Assembly: GCA_002455915.1 (NCBI GenBank)
Contig: DKLU01000456.1
Span: forward strand, 1 to 19,303
Source of the DNA: Chryseobacterium sp. UBA6632
Lineage (GTDB): Bacteria; Bacteroidota; Bacteroidia; Flavobacteriales; Weeksellaceae
Length of the DNA: 19,303 nt
Direction: 5' to 3'
This document shows, in pieces, positions 14,623 to 19,303 of this stretch. Positions within the stretch are counted from its first letter, which is position 1. The number at the start of each line of letters is the position of its first letter. The position numbers were made by a program, and so were the translations under genes. The notes under the pieces were generated by a model that was given only the letters and a program-made list of their open reading frames with translations, was not told the DNA's origin and ran no database searches.

Positions 14623-17025
14623 TTATTTCTTCAAACATTTTTCCAAGAACTGATCCTGTTCCCAAAGCAAATGCAGGATATTTTCTTTCGCTGCATATCC
14701 GTGGGCTTCTTTTGGAAGAAGTACCATTTTCACAGGAGCTCCAAGGTTTTTCAATGCCTGGAAATATCTTTCCGTCTGCAATGTAAATGTTCCCGGATTA
14801 TTGTCTGCATCACCGTGCACCAATAACATTGGGGTTTTCATTTTGTCGGCATTCATAAACGGAGACATTGTATTGTAGATTTCCGGAACATCCCAGTAAT
14901 TTCTCTGCTCGCTCTGGAATCCGAATGGCGTCAATGTTCTGTTATAAGCACCACTTCTTGCAATTCCGCACGCGTAATCTTTAGAATGTGTTAAAAGGTT
15001 AGCCGTCATAAACGCACCATACGAGTGACCTCCCACCGCAACTTTGGTTCTATCTATATATCCTAATTGATCTACCGCATCAATAGCCGCTCTTCCGTTG
15101 GCCACCAGCTGCGTAATGAAAGTATCATTCGGCTCTGTTTTTCCTTCCCCGATGATTGGGAAAGAAGCATCATCAAGTACTGCATACCCTTTCGTCGTCC
15201 AGTACACAAATGATCCGTAATACGGGAATGTGAAGTCATTCGGATTTTGGGTGTTCTGTCCTGCGGTATTTTTATCTTTATATTCTGTAGGGTACGCCCA
15301 AATTAGCAAAGGAAGTTTTTCCTTCTTCGCTTTTCTGTCGTAGTTTGCCGGAAGATAAAGAGTGCCTGTTAAAGTAACTCCGTCATTTCTTTTATACGTG
15401 ATGACCTCTTTGTATACATCTTTGATGCTTTCAAAAGGGTTAGCAAAATTGGTAACGGCCTCCGCTTTATTAGATTTAATACTTTTCTTGAAGTAGTTCG
15501 GATATTGACTTGCCGATTGTTGTGTCGTTAAGATCTCCCCTTTTGATGGGTTTAAAATATCAATAATCTCCTCTTTGGTGTTTTTTACATTTGAAGTATA
15601 TAGTCTTTTTTTCTTCAGCGTTTTCATATCCATTTCATCAATGAAAGGATGCTGACCGTCTTTTGTGAAACCATCACCAATAAGGTAAGATTTTCCGCCT
15701 TTGATATCTACAACGTATCTTCCGTATTGGTTTTTAGTGGTATTAAAATTTCCCGGGTCGCTGTAAACATCCTGATAATTTCTGTCATCAATTACTTTAG
15801 TTTCATTATTATTCAGATCAATCAGGAAAGATTTTACATTTCTTGTATCGTACCAACTTTCTGAAACAATTGCGTAATGATCGTTCGTCCAACTAACATC
15901 GCCATATCTTTGTTTTGTTTTAAAGAATGATTTTGGAGCATTGTTGAAAGGCGCTTCCCAAGTGAAAACCTCATCTCTGAAATCTGCTGTTTTAGATTGA
16001 TCTCCACCATCTAATGCTTCAGCATATACTAATGTTGAAGGTGCATCGCTTCTCCATCCCATATCTCTTTTCCCTTGTCTTACAGAAGAGAATCCTTTAG
16101 GCATAATTTCGTTCAGCGGAACTTCATTTACCACTTTTACCACGCTTCCTTTAGCATCGTAAACAGTAGTGGTCATCGGGAATCTGTATAAAGGTACGAT
16201 GTATGAAAATGGCTTCTTAATCGTGGTTGCCATCAGATAATTTCCGTCTGGAGAAAAGCTTACACTTGAATACAAGTCCTTATCTTTTACTTTCGTTAAA
16301 CCTCCGTTAAAATCAACTTTATAAATATCAGAAGACGTAAGAATTTCAAAATTCTTTTCATCCTGAGGATTCTTCAGCAAATCCTGATAGGTTCTGTTTT
16401 GAGAAACTTTTCCGTCAGCCGTTGAAACAATTGGCCCCGTTGGCAAATCTTTACTTGCATCGATCAATGCTTCTCTGTTTTGCGGAAGTGTTTTAATTAA
16501 AAAGCTTTGAGAATCTTTATACCAAACATAAGGAACTCCTAAATTGGCATTCAGATTATCGGCGGTCACTTTTTTAGCAGTTGCAGTCTCCAGATCTACG
16601 ATCCAAAGTTCTACTCCTTTGCTTGTAGTATTGGTAAAGGCCAATTTTTTCTCATCCGGAGAGAATGAAGTATATGTAATTTTAGGGTTTGCAGGTAAAT
16701 TTTTCACCTGAACTTCATTTTTATCACTCATTTTTCTAATCTTCAGATTATTCAAATAAGTAACCGTGCTTGAAATATTGGTTACAGGGTTGATCCTCAA
16801 ACCTCCCAACTTCATTTCCTGCTGGCTAAGATCTTCCAAGGTTTTGTAAGTCGGACGGTAGGTAAACACGATCCAGTCTTTTTTACTGTTCATCAGAACG
16901 CTTGGTGGTCTTTCATAATCTGCTAATTTTAAAATCTCGGCAGATGGCTTTTGATAAGCAATATTTTCTTGTGCGTCATAAAAATTAAGAAACGCAAGAA
17001 GGCAGATAGTCAGCTTTATCTTCAT
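14623..17025 (-). CDS. S9 family serine peptidase, glutamyl endopeptidase-like (S9D)
   Basis: An 800-aa protein with a signal peptide (about 1-19, MKIKLTICLLAFLNFYDAQ), so periplasmic or exported. Residues about 30-540 are a beta-propeller; 550-800 form an alpha/beta-hydrolase domain. The catalytic triad is Ser668 in GGHSYGAF, Asp741 in HGDADNNPGT and His775 in KEAHGYA. The stretches CGIARSGAYNRTLTPFGFQ and DNNPGT closely follow the plant chloroplast glutamyl endopeptidase group (S9D) rather than DPP IV, pointing to cleavage after acidic residues; that specificity is inferred. The N-terminal QNRTYQDLLKNPQDEKNFE also fits this group. It is flanked by a terminator on the 3' side and a possible weak -7 box (TATTTTCG, 17049-17042) on the 5' side, and appears monocistronic. 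Confidence 0.9.
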   Translation of the reverse strand: MKIKLTICLLAFLNFYDAQENIAYQKPSAEILKLADYERPPSVLMNSKKDWIVFTYRPTYKTLEDLSQQEMKLGGLRINPVTNISSTVTYLNNLKIRKMSDKNEVQVKNLPANPKITYTSFSPDEKKLAFTNTTSKGVELWIVDLETATAKKVTADNLNANLGVPYVWYKDSQSFLIKTLPQNREALIDASKDLPTGPIVSTADGKVSQNRTYQDLLKNPQDEKNFEILTSSDIYKVDFNGGLTKVKDKDLYSSVSFSPDGNYLMATTIKKPFSYIVPLYRFPMTTTVYDAKGSVVKVVNEVPLNEIMPKGFSSVRQGKRDMGWRSDAPSTLVYAEALDGGDQSKTADFRDEVFTWEAPFNNAPKSFFKTKQRYGDVSWTNDHYAIVSESWYDTRNVKSFLIDLNNNETKVIDDRNYQDVYSDPGNFNTTKNQYGRYVVDIKGGKSYLIGDGFTKDGQHPFIDEMDMKTLKKKRLYTSNVKNTKEEIIDILNPSKGEILTTQQSASQYPNYFKKSIKSNKAEAVTNFANPFESIKDVYKEVITYKRNDGVTLTGTLYLPANYDRKAKKEKLPLLIWAYPTEYKDKNTAGQNTQNPNDFTFPYYGSFVYWTTKGYAVLDDASFPIIGEGKTEPNDTFITQLVANGRAAIDAVDQLGYIDRTKVAVGGHSYGAFMTANLLTHSKDYACGIARSGAYNRTLTPFGFQSEQRNYWDVPEIYNTMSPFMNADKMKTPMLLVHGDADNNPGTFTLQTERYFQALKNLGAPVKMVLLPKEAHGYAAKENILHLLWEQDQFLEKCLKK

Positions 17026-17065
17026 AATATTTCATTTTTTACGAAAATAAGCATTTTCTGTGCAT

Positions 17066-17097
17066 AAAAAAAGAGACTGTTTGTAACAGCCTCTTTT
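17066..17097 (-). terminator. Rho-independent terminator of the DoxX gene
   Basis: On the minus strand AAAAGAGGCTGTT pairs with AACAGTCTCTTTT (13 pairs including one G-U) around a 3-nt loop, followed by U. It lies 21 nt past the stop codon. Confidence 0.88.
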
Positions 17098-17118
17098 GTA
17101 TGGTTAAATTTTAATTTC

Positions 17119-17547
17119 TTACCAGTCGTTTGCTCTTTTACGCTTCTCGATCATATAATCTACGGAGATTTTCCCTGCTCCGAAGGTCATTAGCAATAAA
17201 TAAACCGATAAATAAATTAAACTTAATTCTCTTTTTTCAAAAGGATCTGCGCCATGAACTACAAATCCTGCAATCAACATTGTAAAGATTAGAAAACCTA
17301 AAGCAACTCTTGAAAATAATCCTAAAATAAGGAATATCGAACAAACAAATTCACCAAAAATCGTTAAAATCAACGTGATTTTCGGACCTAAACCCAAGAA
17401 GACGAAAAACTGAATTTGTCCGTCATTAAACAACATCTGCAGTTTAGAAAACCCGTGTGAAATCATCGCAAACCCAATAAATAATCTTACAATAAATAAA
17501 ATGATATCTATATAAATCGGGTTGGATTTTGAATTTGAATAGTTCAT
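17119..17547 (-). CDS. DoxX family membrane protein
   Basis: A 142-aa protein with four predicted membrane helices: about 12-32, 48-72, 78-98 and 105-123. The first helix region, IVRLFIGFAMISHGFSKL, and the second, GEFVCSIFLILGLFSRVA, are typical of DoxX, a family of small inner-membrane proteins related to the thiosulfate:quinone oxidoreductase DoxD. Members have been linked to redox or oxidative-stress membrane complexes in some bacteria, but most are of unknown function. The C-terminus is basic (EKRKRANDW), presumably cytoplasmic. A terminator follows and a plausible promoter precedes it, so it appears to be a single-gene unit. Confidence 0.88.
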   Translation of the reverse strand: MNYSNSKSNPIYIDIILFIVRLFIGFAMISHGFSKLQMLFNDGQIQFFVFLGLGPKITLILTIFGEFVCSIFLILGLFSRVALGFLIFTMLIAGFVVHGADPFEKRELSLIYLSVYLLLMTFGAGKISVDYMIEKRKRANDW

Positions 17548-17566
17548 TTCGTGTATAATTTAAATT

Positions 17567-17594
17567 TAAAGATAATAAAAATCTTTTAATACAA
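17567..17594 (-). promoter_or_regulatory. Candidate promoter of the DoxX gene
   Basis: On the minus strand TTG (17594-17592), 17 nt, TATCTTTA (17574-17567). The -7 box is one base off TAnnTTTG and the spacing is at the short end. Confidence 0.4.
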
Positions 17595-17616
17595 CGATGA
17601 ATATTGACTTTTTAGT

Positions 17617-18492
17617 CTATCTGTATCCGAAATTCTTCAAATCTCTATCATTTTTTCGCCAGTCTTTTTTCACTTTTACAAATAAGTTTAAGTGGATTTT
17701 TTTGGCAAAAAACTTTTCAAGATCAATTCTTGATTCTGTTCCTACTTTCTTGATAGCTTCTCCTTTATGACCGATTAAAATACCTTTTTGCGTATCTCTT
17801 TCTACATAAATAATAGAATCGATGAAAATAATTCCTTCCTTTTCTTTGAACTGTTCTGTGACAACCTCTACTGAATAAGGGATTTCTTTATCATAGTTTA
17901 AAAGGATTTTTTCGCGAATCGCTTCATTTACGAAAAATCTTTCAGGCTTATCTGTATACATATCTTTATCGTAATATGCCGGACTTTCCGGCAATAAAGA
18001 TTTCAGTTTTGGTAAAATGATCTCTGTATTGAAAGCATTTAACGCAGAAATAGGAAGTATTTCCGCCTTTGGAATTCTCTCGTGCCAATCGTTGACCAGT
18101 TTTTCCAGCCCTTCCTGATTCGTTTGATCTACTTTATTCAATAATAATAAAACCGGTACCGGAATTTTATTCAGCTTATCAATTAAAAATTCTGAAGGTT
18201 CCGCTTTATCGGTAACATCTACAATGAAAAGAAAAACGTCTGCATCCTGCAAAGAATCCTTCACAAAATCCATCATTTTTTCCTGCAAGCCGTACTTCGG
18301 ATCCAATACTCCCGGAGTATCCGAAAATACGATCTGAAGGTCTTCTTCATTATAAATTCCAAAAATTCTGTGTCTTGTTGTTTGTGCCTTTTGGGTAACA
18401 ATCGCCAGCTTCTCCCCCATCAACTGGTTCAGAAGTGTAGATTTTCCCGCATTCGGCTTTCCAACTATATTTACAAATCCTGCTTTATGCAT
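17617..18492 (-). CDS. era: GTPase Era
   Basis: A 291-aa essential GTPase that binds the 3' end of 16S rRNA during 30S subunit assembly. G1 is GKPNAGKST (11-19), the switch I/G2 segment is TQKAQTTRHR (33-42), G3 is DTPG (58-61), G4 is NKVD (119-122) and G5 is probably ISAL in LPISALNAF. The C-terminal KH domain carries GHKGEAIKKVGTESR, whose G-x-x-G-type loop binds RNA. Length is normal for the family. The gene sits 69 bp upstream of the DoxX gene, and rsmG, another 16S rRNA maturation gene, is elsewhere in the window. It ends in TAG. Confidence 0.97.
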   Translation of the reverse strand: MHKAGFVNIVGKPNAGKSTLLNQLMGEKLAIVTQKAQTTRHRIFGIYNEEDLQIVFSDTPGVLDPKYGLQEKMMDFVKDSLQDADVFLFIVDVTDKAEPSEFLIDKLNKIPVPVLLLLNKVDQTNQEGLEKLVNDWHERIPKAEILPISALNAFNTEIILPKLKSLLPESPAYYDKDMYTDKPERFFVNEAIREKILLNYDKEIPYSVEVVTEQFKEKEGIIFIDSIIYVERDTQKGILIGHKGEAIKKVGTESRIDLEKFFAKKIHLNLFVKVKKDWRKNDRDLKNFGYR

Positions 18493-18512
18493 AAAAACTA
18501 TTTTACGAAATG

Positions 18513-18520
18513 CAAAGTTA
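18513..18520 (-). promoter_or_regulatory. Promoter -7 element of era
   Basis: TAACTTTG on the minus strand is an exact TAnnTTTG box, placing the transcription start about 14 nt before the ATG at 18492. No TTG at good spacing was found. Confidence 0.5.
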
Positions 18521-18603
18521 CTAAAACAAAATCGGTCTTTCCTGCTTAAACCGAAAACTTATCAAGAAACATTTATTTTTAACCTCAAAAAGTGAAGTTA
18601 TTT

Positions 18604-18639
18604 TAAAAGAAAAGCCTCCCGAAAAGATTCGAAAGGCTT
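18604..18639 (-). terminator. Rho-independent terminator of the epimerase gene
   Basis: On the minus strand AAGCCTTTCG pairs with CGGGAGGCTT (10 pairs with two U-G) around an 8-nt loop, followed by a U-rich tract. It begins 15 nt past the stop codon and separates this gene from era. Confidence 0.85.
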
Positions 18640-18654
18640 CAGAATATAATAAAG

Positions 18655-19303
18655 TTAGAAATAATTCTTCATAAATTGTAAACTTTTTATGGCCAGTTCT
18701 TCGGCTTCGTATGGAGATTTCTGCCAAAGTGAAACCATCTGCTGCATTCCGGGAATTGATGATGAGAAGTTTTCCAAAACTAAGTTTCCTTCAAAATCGA
18801 TTTCTTTTAAAGCTTTAAACGATTCATTCCAATTTACGGTTCCTTCGCCCAGCATTCCACGGTGCGATTCTGTGATGTGAATATGTTTTAATTTTTTTCC
18901 TGCAGCAATAATTGGATCATAAAAATTATTCTCCTCAATATTCATGTGGAAAGTATCCAAATGAACAAACAAATTATCTCTTCCTGTTTTTGAAATTAAA
19001 TCTAAAACATTTTGAGCCGTATTACAGACATAACTTTCATATCTGTTGATGGGTTCAATCGCTATATTTACTCCTTTTTCTTTCGCATAATCTGCGACAT
19101 TGCTCCAGACTTCAACAATAACTTCCGCTTCATTTTCCGTTAAAGGATTTCCTGAAAAAGTACCGATTCCGCCATGCAGAACGCCACCAAGCAAATTTGT
19201 TTCAAGCTGAGACGTTTTATCAATCGCTTTTTTAATCAATTCTTCAGCAACCTTTGGATAAAAGGCAATATGCGCTTCTTTTGGTAAGTTTAAAGAACAA
19301 ACG
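18655..19303 (-). CDS. D-tagatose/D-psicose 3-epimerase-like sugar isomerase, C-terminal part
   Basis: The frame is open to the right edge (read inward as V-C-S-L-N-L-P-K...), so the 5' end lies outside the window; about 216 codons are visible. A TTG at 19237-19239 is not taken as the start. The protein is a TIM-barrel of the xylose isomerase-like/AP endonuclease 2 superfamily. It matches ketose 3-epimerases at all four metal ligands by pattern: Glu in IAIEPINRYES, Asp in VHLDTFHMNIEE, His in KHIHITESHRG, and Glu in LVLENFS. The LDTFHMNIEE block and GEGTVNW are characteristic. Likely reaction: C3 epimerisation of a ketohexose, or of a related sugar or sugar phosphate. The substrate is unknown; annotation pipelines often say only sugar phosphate isomerase/epimerase. 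Confidence 0.87.
   Translation of the reverse strand, partial: VCSLNLPKEAHIAFYPKVAEELIKKAIDKTSQLETNLLGGVLHGGIGTFSGNPLTENEAEVIVEVWSNVADYAKEKGVNIAIEPINRYESYVCNTAQNVLDLISKTGRDNLFVHLDTFHMNIEENNFYDPIIAAGKKLKHIHITESHRGMLGEGTVNWNESFKALKEIDFEGNLVLENFSSSIPGMQQMVSLWQKSPYEAEELAIKSLQFMKNYF

Noticed and set aside
1..19303. Looked for tRNA/rRNA genes, CRISPR arrays, IS elements with inverted repeats, toxin-antitoxin pairs and defence genes.
   Set aside because: None seen; base composition and gene content look uniform and chromosomal.

Overview
The window looks like a chromosomal segment of a low-GC member of the Bacteroidota, most likely Flavobacteriia and close to Chryseobacterium. Three things point there: A/T-rich DNA; promoters that fit the Bacteroidota TTG/TAnnTTTG pattern instead of TTGACA/TATAAT; and gene families typical of the phylum (a GLPGLI protein, a NUDIX-type sugar regulator, a DUF922 protein, a lipoprotein with an acidic stretch after the lipobox cysteine, and a small peptide with a double-glycine leader). 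Most genes are housekeeping genes. I see no insertion sequence, prophage, tRNA, rRNA or CRISPR array.

Layout. Positions 1-1603 (+) hold the 3' part of an MFS sugar-type transporter followed by a NUDIX/winged-helix regulator. A glutaryl-CoA dehydrogenase-like gene follows (1720-2898, +). It converges on a three-gene overlapping minus-strand unit (6602-2957): small lipoprotein, secreted HExxH protein (DUF922), and a large AddB-like PD-(D/E)XK nuclease. A two-way terminator lies between them. Upstream on the minus strand are rsmG (7302-6667) and a GLPGLI protein (8229-7399). The GLPGLI gene is divergent from a plus-strand pair: a class I aminotransferase and a two-domain M16 peptidase (8369-12533).

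The centre (12540-14410) is the most interesting part. It holds a 65-residue GG-leader, cysteine-containing peptide gene with its own promoter and terminator. Next comes a redox cluster of 2-Cys peroxiredoxin, CGNC thioredoxin and a small DUF6952-like protein. An 84-bp near-palindrome separates peroxiredoxin from thioredoxin. The right end, all on the minus strand, carries an S9D (glutamyl endopeptidase-like) peptidase, a DoxX membrane protein, the GTPase Era, and the 3' part of a D-tagatose/D-psicose 3-epimerase-like gene that runs off the window.

The best candidate for something little described is the orphan GG-leader peptide. Nothing in the window encodes its processing transporter, a modification enzyme or an immunity protein. 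Several starts chosen here (rsmG 7302, aminotransferase 8369, peroxiredoxin 13089, thioredoxin 13852) are internal to longer open frames. The first three are favoured because a promoter -7 box lies inside or just upstream of the longer N-terminus; thioredoxin rests on family length alone.
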